From Scedosporium boydii (Eukaryota; Ascomycota; Sordariomycetes; Microascales; Microascaceae): DNA of 64,000 bases. Below, piece after piece: positions 36,093 through 47,649 of this stretch (position 1 is its first letter; every line of letters starts with the position of its first letter). The notes below the pieces were generated by a model. It worked only from the letters and a program-made list of their open reading frames with translations. It ran no database searches and was not told the DNA's origin. The stretch spans positions 62,001-126,000 of the forward strand of contig NJFT01000041.1 in NCBI GenBank assembly GCA_002221725.1, written 5' to 3'. The position numbers and the translations under genes were made by a program.

Positions 36093-37852
36093 ATGCTATT
36101 CCTGGTCATTAGCACCCTCATCGGGATAGTAGCGCCGTCGTCGATCCATCCCAAGGCGCGCAACTTCATTTATATCGTCCCGGATGGCTATGGTGTCGCC
36201 TCTCAGGTCCTCGCCAGGGACTATCAAGCTATCCTCCACGGCCATGGCCACGCCCTGCGTCCCAATAGTCCCCAACTTGGAGCAGATCCTCTGGTAATCC
36301 CGGCACCTTTCGCGTCTTTCCACTTTCCATCCATTCATCAAAACTAATATACCCGTTCCTGCTAAGGTGATCGGCACGGTGCGAACTCAAGCATCCGATA
36401 CCCTGACCACCGACTCCGCTGCCTCGGCCACAGCCTTTGCCTGTGGTGTCAAGACTTATAATGGAGGTTGGGCCACCAGTTCCCCTGCCTGGGGAATACG
36501 TGCTAAAATATCTGCTTCCTCAAGCCGTCGGCGTTGATGACGACGGTGTACCCGTGGCGTCAGTCCTCGAGGCTGCTCATCTTAGCGGCTTCAAAACTGG
36601 CCTTGTTGTAACCACCCGTATATCTCACGCAACTCCTGCTTGTAAGAACGACCCCTTCACCACCTATCCTCGGCGAAGATGCTCTTGAACTCACCTCGAT
36701 GACGCAGGCTATGCCTCCCATGTCCTCGACCGTGGTGCCGAAAACGATATCGCCGCCCAGGAAATCGGATACTCTCACCCTCTCAGTAACGTCGTCGACC
36801 TCCTCCTCGGGGGCGGACGGCGCCACTTTCTCCCCACGTCCAAAGGCGGCCGCCGTGGAGACGGAGTCAACCTCATCAATTAGGCTACGGAGAGGGGATG
36901 GAACTATGTCGCTACGAGGAAGGAATTTGACTCGGCCGTCGACAAAGATGGCGCCCTTCCGCTGCCCTTCTTGGGATTGTTCGCCTTGAATCATATGGCT
37001 TACGAATTGGATCGCGATGGAGCTAAAGAGCCTTCACTTTTAGACATGACAAAGGTTGCACTTGCGTCTCTGGAGAAAGCGAGTGGTGGGAATGAAAAAG
37101 GTAAAAAAGGACCGAGGCTAGCATGTACTACCGAAACATATCACTAACCCCCTTCACCAGGCTTCTTCATCATGATCGAGGCGTCCCGAATCGACCATGC
37201 TGGCCACGCCAACGACGCCGTCGGCCACATCCACGACACCCTCATGTATAACTCTGTCATGGCCTACGTCAAAGAATACATCGATGCGCACCCCGACACC
37301 CAGCTCATGTCCGCCGCCGACCATGAATGCGGCGGCCTCACCCTCGGCGATGGCTATAACCCTACAATTCTGCAAAAAGCCACTAAGACGCCGGAATATC
37401 TTGGTGCCCTCTTCTCCGCCCACACAGGAGACAAGACCGCCTACCTCAAGTCGGATTTCCTTCGCCACTATGGCCTCGAGGACGTCTCCGATGACGATGT
37501 TAAGCTACTCCTTTCCATCGCCGAGGGGAGGAACATCCCAGCTATGCGCATCGCTGCTGGGAATATGCTTGCTGCCGAGGCTGGACTCCATTGGTCGACC
37601 GAGGCACATACAGCGGCTGACGTGCTCCTGTATGGTTATGCGAATGACCAGGCTCTGAAGGCGATGAAGGATCTCGTGGGGAAGAGTAATGATAATACTG
37701 AGCTACCGCGATACATTGAGAAGGTTTTAGGCCTGGACCTTAATAATGCTACGCTGGCACTGAGGCAAAGTGGTATCGACTGGGTTGGAAAGAGGGACGA
37801 GCTTCCTGCTATCAAGAGCTTGAGTAAGTTGCATACTCATGCTCATTCATGA
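36093..37852 (+). pseudogene. Alkaline phosphatase with in-frame TAG at codon 198
   Basis: PhoA/Pho8-type alkaline phosphatase. Exons 36093-36293, 36367-36466, 36525-36641, 36708-37100 and 37161-37852 join in frame to 500 codons, but exon 4 carries TAG at 36881-36883 between GDGVNLIN and ATERGWNYVATRKEFD, and both sides match the family. No intron of realistic size removes it. Other features are intact: signal peptide (MLFLVISTLIGIVAP), metal Asp in YIVPDGYG, nucleophile Ser in TTDSAASATAF, EASRIDHAGHAND, SAADHECGGL and the late His in WSTEAHTAAD. The usual metal-ligand Thr before HATPA is Ser (RISHATPA). A last tiny intron after residue KSLS is possible and would only change the final few residues. 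A sequencing error would make it a normal gene. Confidence 0.75.
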
Positions 37853-38395
37853 TTATTGAACTGTGGAATTCCGGTATTTCACTCACGGCGACAGGTTGCA
37901 TCTGGATATGGGGATGAGGACATGGATGGTGAGCCACTTTCAGTTTCATTTGTCCTCATGATAGATGATAGTCCTACAAGTCATAATACCAATAAACCCT
38001 ACAAAAGACTGTCCTCGTAGTGCGTGATACTTGTAAAAGACACGCTCCTCTTTGCCCACTCATTTTTGTTTCGATACGAAGAAGAAAAACAAACCGAGTT
38101 GGGATGAGAAAGGGATAACGAGACAGTGTTCCTGGTACTGGCGATAAACAAGCCAAAAGGGAAGAGAGAAAAAATAAAAAAAAGAAGGGAAAGAAGAAGA
38201 AAGCCTGCCAAACAGGAAAATCGATCTGGTGTCCTCCCTTACCATAGAGTTACTCCTGACGTCATACCTAATAGGAAATAGAGTGTCAATCATCATCATA
38301 AATTACCCATGAAACTACAGGTTGGGAGAAATCAAAACTGTTGAAAGAAGCAGTAAACCTGAAGAAGGAGAAAGAGACACTTGGAGACACGGGTA
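37853..38395. other. Intergenic region, phosphatase / zinc-finger gene (convergent)
   Basis: About 540 bp with an A/G-rich stretch at 38160-38210 and no gene seen. Confidence 0.6.
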
Positions 38396-41290
38396 TCAGT
38401 TGTAGTAGGGAACGGGTTTAGGCCCATGGTCGCTGGGATACATGGCCATCCCCCTGCCATTGCCAGGCTTTGCGGGCGGAGGATAGTCAGCATGATGGTC
38501 TCGTCCACGGCCGTCATACTCGTCGTCCCAGACAGCATCTTCACGAATGCCGGGAGTATGCTCCCAATGCTGGGGCTGATGCCCAGCAGAACCAGACGGG
38601 GCAGAGTCACGTCGACTCCGCGGACTGTCGTTACTTGCAAAGGAACCCATAGACGGGGTCCGTTGCGGTTCCGAGGTGTGAGAGCTGCCTAGGCTTGGAG
38701 GCGAGCGCTGCGATGGTCCGGGGTCCGTTCGGCGGGGAGGGCCTAGAGACTGCTCAACCATGTCGCGTATGCCTTCCTTGAGAACAAGACGTCGGAAAGC
38801 GGCGAGGTCGCGCTCTTCGTTGGCCAAGTTCCATGTAGCAGCACCTCGGAATGTCAATATGTCAGACAAGACTTGAGGGCCGTAGCGATCAAGGAACTCT
38901 TGGTACATGGTAATGTCGTCGTGCAGAGTTCCATCAACGTACGGCGAGGGTGGTAGAGGAAACTGTCTTTGGAACACAATATCGAAGACTAGATTCCACT
39001 GCTCTTTCTTGGAGAGGTAAGCGGCACCCTCTTTCTGCAACTCGCGCTTCTGGGACTCTGTGATGCCATCGGGAATCTCCCAGGGTTGGGATTGGCAATT
39101 GGCATAGCGGATATGGTGGTCGCGCGCCTTCTCGTCATCGAACAATTCCATGCACCGTGGGCAGTAGATAGGGACCGCATGGCACCGCATAATATGGTCC
39201 TTGACGTCTTGAATCCTGTAAAGGGAGTCGACGAAGCAGTCTTTATATTGCATAGGAGTCCGTTTTGCGAACGGGCAGGCGAATGGAAGCTTTTGTTTAG
39301 ACGGCGTCCGCCTGGTCTCCATGGCTTTCCCCTGCCATGATCTAAATTCTTTCAGGGCAGCAGCGAAGGCCATTTCCTTCATTTCAAGGAACGGATGACC
39401 GTCCGGAAGCATGGGTGGTTCGTTGGATTGCTTGCCAGCCCAGGGTTGTGGGGGGTCCGGGTACTCAGGGTCGGACTGCGCCTCAGGTTCACCATCCTCT
39501 CCAGGGCTATACGTGTCTCGAGTGTGTGTGTAGTTCGGCGCCTGGACCTGATACTGACAGCTAGCGCGACCCGTGTTCTCACGCCGGCCTTCTCTCCCGC
39601 GGCCTTGGTTCGGCCGGTACACCTCGGTGGCATGGCGCTCGTCATGGGGCTCGGGAACGGAAGATCGCGTAGCTTGAGGCCAATTTCGACCGCGGTCAGC
39701 GTCTTCGGGAGATCTCGGCGGTTCTGGCGGGTAAGAACGACGCTGCGGGCTTGAGTAATCCCGAGCAGTAGCAGCATGAGGGGCGTATTGCGGTTGACCA
39801 TGGGTGTTTGTATTACCGCCCCTCTCTTCACGCCATTCATGAGATGTAGGGGGCCGACGAATCGGCGGTCCACGTTGCTGCTCATGTTCTTGCTGGGAAT
39901 TTTGTCGGTTCGGAGGTGGCCGGGGTGGGGGAGCACGATCTCTTTCGGCATAGTCGGGACGACGCATCGGCGGCTCTCGGGGTGCTCTTTTGGCAGAGGA
40001 TCGTGTGTCCTGGATGGAAAGTCTTTCAAACTCTTCGGCGGGGTCAGCTCTTGCAGGTCCTCGCTCGCGAGGTGTGAAGTCACGGTCTCTATCGTAACCA
40101 GGGCGAGGACGAGGGGGTGGCTGATCCATCCGGTCTTGAGATCGGGGGCCGTCTCTTTGATGCAAAGTCACAAGCCCGTGGGGATGCGGTGTCGACGGTT
40201 GACTGGGTGCCGTGTTGGTACGGATCGGACCCATTGGCGGATTCGGACCGGGCTCATAAACTTTCTGGGTTGCAAATCTCTGTGCCTGTTGGCCAGGTTG
40301 TGGTCCGCCGTTAGATGAAAGTACAATAACGCCATGAGGATTTCGCGACGGGGGCGGCGGCTGCGGCTGCGACTGCGACTGCGAAGACCACTCTTCATGG
40401 GAGGTGTTTCCTGGCCGGCCGGTGTTGTTAGACCGGGGCTGTCCACCCTGCGAAAGCACCACAACTCCATGCCGGCCTAGCCCAGCAGAAGGAGGCGGAT
40501 TAGGTCGGAGATCTGCATCAGCCCTTTCCGGATCTCGTTCACGATAATACGGCTCTTCCATCGGGCGGTCGTCAATATCTCTGTGGCGAGGAGGATAGCT
40601 CGACGGATGGGTTGGAGGCTGCGGTGCTATGTGTCTCTGAGTGCGGAAAGCATTCGGGGGCGGAGCTGGCTGGGCTCCCGGATTTGGACCACCAGCTGGC
40701 CTCGAATCGTAACTTGGATCGGCATCAGGGGCAGCAGGTATTTTTCGCCCCGGCGGCGAGACCGGCCCTCGCGAACCCGCTTCGTACCAGCCGGTAGTGG
40801 CCCTGCGAGTCATCCAGGCAGTTTTAGATCGTGGGATATAGCCCGGATCCAAAGGAGCCGGCAAGTTCCCCTCCGTAGGGGTATTGTCGTCTCTGGTCGA
40901 CACACCGTAGTATTGCGGCTTGTCCTTCTTCCTGCGGTGCGAAGAAGACCCCATTTTAGTCTTCGATGCACGTTTACGAGCCGTGGTAGGTGGATTAGGC
41001 ACGGTGGGTAAGGGATCTTGAGGGGGGTTCTCCTCTTCGTCGTAGGTAGACTGCGGGGAACGACGCCGCTCAATGTGGCCTTCCCTAACTGGCAGAATGG
41101 GAAGATCTAATACTGGATGGTCTCGACGTTCATCTGCAGGCCGAGCATCGTCAGGGGGCCTAGCGAAAGCGTGATCCACCTCAGCTGCTTGTGCAGGGTA
41201 CCGTGACGCTGGGGTAGTTTCATTCTTGCATTCGTCGTAGTCCTCGACCGTGGTCATCCTCGCGCTAAGCGGAGTCGGAGCTTTCTCCAT
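38396..41290 (-). CDS. Proline-rich C2H2-like zinc-finger protein
   Basis: Single 964-codon frame without introns. The first 600 or so residues are disordered, rich in Pro, Arg, Ser and Gln, with basic patches such as KKDKPQYYG preceded by KMGSSSHRRK. Between about residues 665 and 735 there is a Cys/His cluster: CPFAKRTPMQYKDC, then DHIMRCH, CPRCMELF and HHIRYANC, resembling the C2H2-like finger found in a broad class of fungal proteins. It is followed by a conserved module with KKEQWNLVFDIVFQRQFPLP and SPYVDG. A nuclear or nucleic-acid-binding role is likely but inferred. A second in-frame ATG lies 11 codons downstream and could be the start. Arg/Pro-rich low complexity recurs up to the C-terminus. 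Confidence 0.7.
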   Translation of the reverse strand: MEKAPTPLSARMTTVEDYDECKNETTPASRYPAQAAEVDHAFARPPDDARPADERRDHPVLDLPILPVREGHIERRRSPQSTYDEEENPPQDPLPTVPNPPTTARKRASKTKMGSSSHRRKKDKPQYYGVSTRDDNTPTEGNLPAPLDPGYIPRSKTAWMTRRATTGWYEAGSRGPVSPPGRKIPAAPDADPSYDSRPAGGPNPGAQPAPPPNAFRTQRHIAPQPPTHPSSYPPRHRDIDDRPMEEPYYRERDPERADADLRPNPPPSAGLGRHGVVVLSQGGQPRSNNTGRPGNTSHEEWSSQSQSQPQPPPPSRNPHGVIVLSSNGGPQPGQQAQRFATQKVYEPGPNPPMGPIRTNTAPSQPSTPHPHGLVTLHQRDGPRSQDRMDQPPPRPRPGYDRDRDFTPRERGPARADPAEEFERLSIQDTRSSAKRAPREPPMRRPDYAERDRAPPPRPPPNRQNSQQEHEQQRGPPIRRPPTSHEWREERGGNTNTHGQPQYAPHAATARDYSSPQRRSYPPEPPRSPEDADRGRNWPQATRSSVPEPHDERHATEVYRPNQGRGREGRRENTGRASCQYQVQAPNYTHTRDTYSPGEDGEPEAQSDPEYPDPPQPWAGKQSNEPPMLPDGHPFLEMKEMAFAAALKEFRSWQGKAMETRRTPSKQKLPFACPFAKRTPMQYKDCFVDSLYRIQDVKDHIMRCHAVPIYCPRCMELFDDEKARDHHIRYANCQSQPWEIPDGITESQKRELQKEGAAYLSKKEQWNLVFDIVFQRQFPLPPSPYVDGTLHDDITMYQEFLDRYGPQVLSDILTFRGAATWNLANEERDLAAFRRLVLKEGIRDMVEQSLGPPRRTDPGPSQRSPPSLGSSHTSEPQRTPSMGSFASNDSPRSRRDSAPSGSAGHQPQHWEHTPGIREDAVWDDEYDGRGRDHHADYPPPAKPGNGRGMAMYPSDHGPKPVPYYN

Positions 41291-42156
41291 CAGGCATAGA
41301 TGATTGGCACGCGGGAACTGGGAGAGAAGAAATAATACGATAGGATAATGGGACCGTGAAACGATGGGAGGAAAGGTGCTTGATGTGGAGACTTTAAGAG
41401 CACAGGGATCGAGAGCCTATCCGCTTCGCCTCGATTAAACTGAGAAGAATAATTAGCAGAGGGCTGTACATCAGGAGGGTTGACAGCGATTGACGAGAAA
41501 ATACCGAATGGTCTGACGGGGCCACGCATGATCTATTGGATGGAGGCATCCACGATCAATGCATGTGGTCAAGGACGCTGCCGCCTGCTGCGTCCTTTGA
41601 ATAAGCAGGGCGGATGTCGTAACAGGCAGAACATCGATGTACGAAGTAGATTCCCCAGAACTTGCCTAGCGTCGGGGCAAAGCAAGGCGAGTGACCGGGC
41701 TCGTCGCGTCCTCGATCCTCCTGACGATGGCAAGACATTCCACCTCGAGCGGAGAGGAGTCGCGCATTCTCATTCCCTATCACAGAGTGTGCATCCGAGC
41801 CCGCACTGCTCTCAGGCCAATCCGCCAATCCTAGGGCCATGACCAGAAGAGGGGGCAAGGGTAGAGACGTGCTGGCAAGACGGGGTTGGCTATCTCGCCC
41901 TCTCTTGGAGAAGGCAGTCGACTGCACATATGCACGAGCAGATGCGGGGAGGAGAAATCATGTCCAATCCGCGTCCAGCCCCATCCACATCAACATCGAG
42001 GAGGGTACCGTTTCCAGTAAGTAGAGCAGACGCGATTCAAAAGAAACGAAAACAACGATAATACCTTGGAAAACGCGAAAGATAAAATCTAGAAATAAAC
42101 AAATAAAAAATGAAATAGACTATAGAAACCAAAAAAAAAAGAAGAAAAAAAAAAAG

Positions 42157-42218
<62 letters not shown>

Positions 42219-42844
42219 AAAAGAAAGAAGCATTACTTCCTCCGCCTTGAGCCTGCGTTTTGGTCTTAAAGCTGGGAATCCTGATTAGCCAACCTTACGA
42301 GAGAAGACGCCTCATGGCATCATCCTGGTTAGGAATGTTTCTTGACTTAGGCGGATGATTCCGGAGCGGTGGCCAGCCTTCCCTTGAAACTTCGGCGCGT
42401 GTTTTGCGCAAGGCTCGGAAGAGCCGGCGAGGGAGCCGGATTGTATTCTGGTCGTCTCGGTATTGAATTGGCCAGGCTTCCACTGACTTGTTGGCAGCCA
42501 AGGGCCATATCATCTCTCAGATGACAATTGCGTCCGGTCTGGGATGCTCGGGTTGCTTATGCCCTTCCAGACGGCTGTGAGCGTAGGGGATGATGGGTAT
42601 GGCTTGTTCCTTCTCCGGTTGTCTCAAGTCTTGATGTTTCAATTCATTCATACAACAGGCGCAGGTATCAGATGTGGCTGTATATATACAGGTCGGAAAG
42701 AAAATACGCCTCTCCATAATGGAGGCCGTCGCCGTAAATCACTCCCCCGTCAGAGACAGCCTGCGGGCTTAGTTTGGGGAGCAGCCTTGCCCTCTCTTCC
42801 CCTTTCCTCTCTGTCTTCTTCCTCCCATGATCTTCTCAAGCCGT
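41291..42844. other. Intergenic region with A-tract
   Basis: About 1.55 kb between two minus-strand genes, holding the zinc-finger gene promoter, a GTACGAAGTA copy (41639-41648), and a long A-rich tract (42131-42222). No gene recognised. Confidence 0.6.
42131..42222. repeat. Long poly-A tract
   Basis: About 92 nt that are almost pure A with scattered single G; the longest uninterrupted run is about 49 A (42157-42205). Could be replication-slippage expansion, the tail of a lost retroposon, or partly an assembly artefact. No reverse-transcriptase remnant or target duplication was seen. Confidence 0.9.
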
Positions 42845-44161
42845 CTAGCATCCCATCTGAAAACAAATGTGTGAGCAAGGTTCGTTCTGGGCCAACTATT
42901 GGATGTCTTGTCTTTACTTACAACTTCACCTCCGGGAACAGTGTATGTCTTCATGTTAGGGTCGTAGATCTGTATTTGTGTTTGACGATTAGCAACGGCG
43001 TACATGACTCAACGAAATGGCCTATAAATATATTGACTTACGTTGGCCGTGTAACCAGGGTCGGTCGCCTTGAAAACGCCGGGGATCTGAACAGGCTGCT
43101 TCCAGCTGTCGAGAGTGCCAGTGCCCCCGGTGATGTTGAGCTGTGCGCAGCTAATGTAGAACTGTTTCGCCTCACCATTAGATACTGCGCCAGAGTAAGG
43201 ACTTGAAGGAAATGAGCAGGCTTGCATACTTGAGGAATACCGGCGGGATATGGGTTGTGGATTCCGAGAGACTGGATTCGGAAGAGGTACTCGCCGTCCG
43301 GGAGGCAGGCTGGGAGCGTGTACTTGTAGGTGTCTATCCGTTACGTGTAAGTTACTTTTATATCTCAAGCGTAATATTGGTAGATGACTTGGACCATACT
43401 GAACATAGGCCACGAAGACTGGCCATTACCGCCGAGGGTCGGACCTAGATATCTTGGTTAGCATCCCGATGCCAATTTTGAATCTTTCATGGTATTGATA
43501 TCCATACCCCAGTCGTAAACCTTGCGCCAGCCATCAGAGCCATCATAATCCTGAACGGAACCAGGCGCCCTGGAGAGATAGATTGAGATGGGGCCTTGGT
43601 GATAAACGGCCTAGGAGACATTTCCGGCGTCAGCCAGGATTCAGGAAATAGAGTATGGGAAAAGGGCTGCCTTACCGTGTCGGTGGTGAAAGTGATCTCA
43701 TCGCCGACCTTGGCGTTGAGGACGACAGTGCTGGCACCACTAATACCGCCCTGATTGCAGATCAAGTCCTTCGAGGCAAGGTCTTCAAGAAAAAAAAATT
43801 GCGTTAGCAAAGAAAAACTAAATGTTAGGATCGCATCCCAAAAGTCTTCCGAGCAACATCGCAATCTCTCCTTTCCATTTCCTGGTCCATACCCCCTAGT
43901 TTCTTCTTGCGGTCCCCTTCGTCCTTCAGCTCCCCTCTAGTGTCGTGGACCACCTTCGGGCGCCTCGTCGATTCTCCCATAGTAGATAGTGAAGCATTCC
44001 GTCTTACCTGTGACGGGGGAGTTGTAATTCGTGTTTTTACGGACTCCCTCGAAAACGCCATACTTCTGACTGCCGACGGACACCTGCTGGAAGATGTAAT
44101 GAGCTGATGCCTCGTATGCGAAGAGAGACAGAGCAGCCGCGATGCTGAGGACAGACTTCAT
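42845..44161 (-). CDS. AA9 lytic polysaccharide monooxygenase, eight exons
   Basis: Secreted copper enzyme that oxidatively cleaves cellulose or related glucans. Exons 44008-44161, 43676-43782, 43508-43610, 43400-43444, 43230-43333, 43042-43161, 42922-42969 and 42845-42856 give 230 residues. A 20-residue signal peptide ending ASA exposes the copper-binding N-terminal His (HYIFQQVSV). The second copper ligand is His91 in VYHQGP, and the axial Tyr173 lies in [25 protein letters not shown] and [11 protein letters not shown] are family segments. The last exon is only 12 nt (Met-Gly-Cys-stop) and supplies the C-terminal Cys common in AA9. No CBM1. Seven introns of 63-225 nt, all GT-AG. Same strand as the second AA9 gene 2.3 kb upstream. 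Confidence 0.92.
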
Positions 44162-46505
44162 CTTGGGTCAAGTTTGATGGACTCCAGTACGGCCTTTGGT
44201 TAGGAGTTATGAAGGAGACCACTACACAATGTTCTTATCGGTGTCGAGATGAAGTCAACAAAGGAGTGCCAAGCCAAGTCTTGAAGAACTTGGGGAAGTT
44301 ATCTATGGACTAGCTCGACAACTTAAATGAAAATCGGGTTCGGCAATCACGGCGGTCTTGTACCATGAGTTAACGTTCCCCCTTATATCTCCAAGAAGAG
44401 CCGCCGTGCCACTTATACACCACTACTGGATGGGGCCAAGGCGGGCAACGAATTACCGGCATGATCAGAGGAACACCATGGAAGGTGTCACTCCCTCCCC
44501 CAAGACAGAGTGAGGTGGAATGAGCAAGTAACCCACGCTTGGCGGCGAGAACTGCTTCGCTCGACCTATTTACTGTACACTCGTGGGGTCAGAAGTATGG
44601 GCAATACACTGCTTCGTAGATGAAAGCGGCCCGGAAGCCGTTCGTTCCAGGTATTCGCGGGTGTAGTAAGTATATAGAGCTACTGGCCATATCTCTCTCT
44701 TCCACCTAGCTTTCACTTAGCTGGGGTAGCAGTCCATATAAATTCGGCATGATAGTCTTGGAAGACCCGTGGGCTCCCTTCTCCCCATGGCCACTTACAG
44801 GAATGCAAGGCATAGCTTGGTGCCCACGTGTGCGGTGGGTGGTCTACGCGTGCCGTCTCAGGATCTCACTTATTATCGTCCTTGGCCTGCCAGATATGGA
44901 CGAGACATTGATAGTGTTCTGTTAACCTACTCGAATACGCAGTTCGCTCCATTATTGAGAGGAAAGCGTGGCCCTTCTTGTCCCGAAACCACCCTGTCCA
45001 CATCCTCAAAAACAGTGGCGGTAGACTCCGTAGGCACGCAGGAGTAACGGAGGATTGATGAAGGGAAAAAAGAAATAAAAAAGAAGGGAACAACTGAATC
45101 GCGCATTGGACCTTTTGCTCAGTCAAGCCGTGAGCACAATTGATGCAGCCCGCCAGTCGGCAGGACTGAATAGATTGACCTTGTGGGTTCGCGATAAATG
45201 AGTTTTATGGGGTTAATACCACGGAAGAACCCTACTGGCGAAACGAAGTGACAGACGCAACAAAACAATTAAACCGGTCGAGGGAGAGGGCAATATAAAT
45301 CTGAAGCCTGGGACGGGAGTTTGCTTGGGACAAGGTCACGCAGACGAAGCATCGATGGCCGGAAATTTGCTCGTGAGTATAAGTATGCAATAAATACAAT
45401 CGTTATTGGGGATAACCACATCTAGATAAATCAATCATGGAAATCAATCGAAGAAGAGGAGCTAGCCCGGGGTTGATGATCTCTTGAAGGTCGGCCAAGA
45501 ATAATCAGCAAGGGCATGGATCGGAAGTGCATTCGAGCCGATCTGGAAGATCGAATAATGGCAAGTCATGGCGGACATGGAAAAACCAGATTCCATCTAT
45601 TCATGCCATGAAACCTGAGTAGGTTGGCTGGCTATATTATATTCTCTCTGGCTATAATCAGATGAGCCATCCATCTTCTGCCGCTTTTGCCGCTTCAACC
45701 ACCATCACCGCTCGCCTCCCACGATGCGATGCCACCGACAATGTTCATCACACGTCATCATGCGCCCGTTGTCGGGTCGTGGCGTGCAAGTTGAAAGCCT
45801 AGTCATCTCCGGTTCTCGCTCCTTGGAAGGAGGGCTTTACATGGTGACCAAGGATTCGAGCGAGAGGACGAACTGGAACTACTTCATAGTTACCCACGGG
45901 CATTCGGACGAATAAGAGGGTGGTATTGCGTCCATCTTCGTCGGTGCCGCAAGCCGGCCGGAAGCCGATGTGTGAGATGCTACTCCCGATTCGAGGATGC
46001 AAGCCCGGTTTTGTCTGTCGAGTTCCACAGAGCTCGCTTCATGCTCTACAACTCTATCTTGGTGATAAGTGCGGTCTTGTCCCCATACATCTTAGATTGC
46101 GGAGGCTATTCTCTTGTAACCCATTTCCTTCAGAGTATTGTCCAAGGCATGCGGACTCCGGAGACCCGAGACAATATAGGAGACAGAAAAATAGTCTGTC
46201 TTTCTTATCCCAGAGCCGCGAGGATCCTTGATACCCCTAACATACAGGATTTCAAGATTGACTTACTCCCCCTTCGCTTCAGACTGTTCCTCTTGTGCCA
46301 AAATAACATGCTCCGATACCAAGAATTAGAAAGACAAGATGAATTGTATCTCGACCTAGAAAATCAAGGGGAAAGACCGACTTCAGTTTCCTCAAGCGAC
46401 ATTTGCAAGTGGATCAACTAGCATGTGAGGGGAGTAGAACCTGTTTTCCTTGTTGTTAGCTGAGTATTTTCACGCTAGAGTTGTACTGGACAGAACGGGG
46501 TTCAT
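44162..46505. other. Long intergenic region between the two AA9 genes
   Basis: About 2.3 kb. It must contain the promoter of the 44161 gene. Frames at 45724-46421 on the plus strand (up to 149 codons) do not resemble any family and lack supporting splice structure. Confidence 0.6.
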
Positions 46506-47649
46506 CTAACCTGGAGTTTTGTATCCTCCTTGAAGACCGCTATAGATGTCTACAACAATACCAGGATCGTTTGCCTGCCAAAGAGGAACCTCATGGTTAG
46601 TATTTACTAGTAGCTCAATGGCATTGACTGGGTCTCGACGCTTACAGGGTAGACACCAGGAATGCTAACAAGATCAGGCTTCGCAGTCCCCGTCCCGCCT
46701 GTCACTTCGATCTGAGCACACTCCATCTGCGAGAGTCGAAAAACCTCCCTTAGCCGCTTCATATTCTGGACTTGGATCATGCGGCCATACATCGGGCCAA
46801 TGACTTACATAAAACTGAGCGCCCCCAGGACTCCTAGCGCCATGGAGCGCAATCATCTCCGCGCGGAGGAGGTACTGCCCATCCTCGATACACTTGGGGA
46901 TGTGAATGACTTGTTTCCCCTGGTTTTTGATGACCTTGTCGGTTGCCCACGTGTTTCCTTGAAGCCCTTCCCGCTGAATGTTGAACCTAGAAGGATGAAG
47001 TCCCGTCAGCATATTCGCAGAGCTCACAACGAAGAGAGGTGCAGTAGGCTATCAATACCATCCCGGACCGGCTCCCTTGTCGGACTTTGCATCAGTCACC
47101 TTCTTGAGGTAGGCGAGAACAGGGCCCTTGTGGCTGGGGTCCATGACATCATTTGGTCCCGCTGCATCCCACTTAAAGGTTAGCTGCGTGGCTCTCGGAG
47201 CATCTTCAGTGCTTTCCATCTCCAGCGCTTCCCTGATAACTTACAGCCGAGCGTGTGGCGCCATATGGCAGTCACGTTTGTCCCTGCCTTTACAGAGATG
47301 ATCTTGTCCGTTGGACCTGTGGGGTTAGGCGGACCATTGCAAGCCATAGCGTCTCCCTGAACGTTGGTTTGCGGCTAGAGGTCGTTAGAAAGGAGTGAAT
47401 ATTCTGTCTTTCTCATCACAAATACTTACTCCATCATACGTCGGTACTCTCACACCTTGGCCGACACCTAAAAAAATAACCTGGGTTAGGCCAATCGTTC
47501 TAGGTAAGGCGGCTGCCGCCCAACTCCAATATCTGGTGGTAATTACCATAGGTGGTTCCGTCAACTTCGAGCTGCACGAAAATGGTATGGGCAAGCGCTC
47601 CGGGAAGGAGGCTCGTGGATAACAGACTTAGAAGGCCCAGGAATTTCAT
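46506..47649 (-). CDS. AA9 lytic polysaccharide monooxygenase, seven exons
   Basis: Second AA9 enzyme, clearly diverged from its neighbour. Exons 47547-47649, 47430-47467, 47245-47374, 47161-46-style boundary at 47059-47161, 46809-46986, 46646-46726 and 46506-46574 give 233 residues. The signal peptide ([20 protein letters not shown]) is followed by His21 of the copper brace ([11 protein letters not shown]). The second His is at about residue 101 in [11 protein letters not shown]; the region [20 protein letters not shown] supplies the third His and the axial Tyr, then [14 protein letters not shown]. The C-terminus is [22 protein letters not shown]. The unusual acceptor choice at intron 3 (GATGCAG|CG) is preferred because it alone continues [14 protein letters not shown] in frame. 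No CBM1. TTATAA at 47713 may be its TATA element. Confidence 0.9.

Noticed and set aside
39776..40318. 180-codon plus-strand frame
   Set aside because: Antisense to the disordered Pro/Arg-rich region of the zinc-finger gene.
42131..42222. Poly-A tract as the tail of an intact LINE
   Set aside because: No reverse transcriptase or endonuclease coding trace and no visible target-site duplication on either side.
45972..46421. 149-codon plus-strand frame between the AA9 genes
   Set aside because: No conserved motif, two overlapping competing frames, and no splice signals that improve it.
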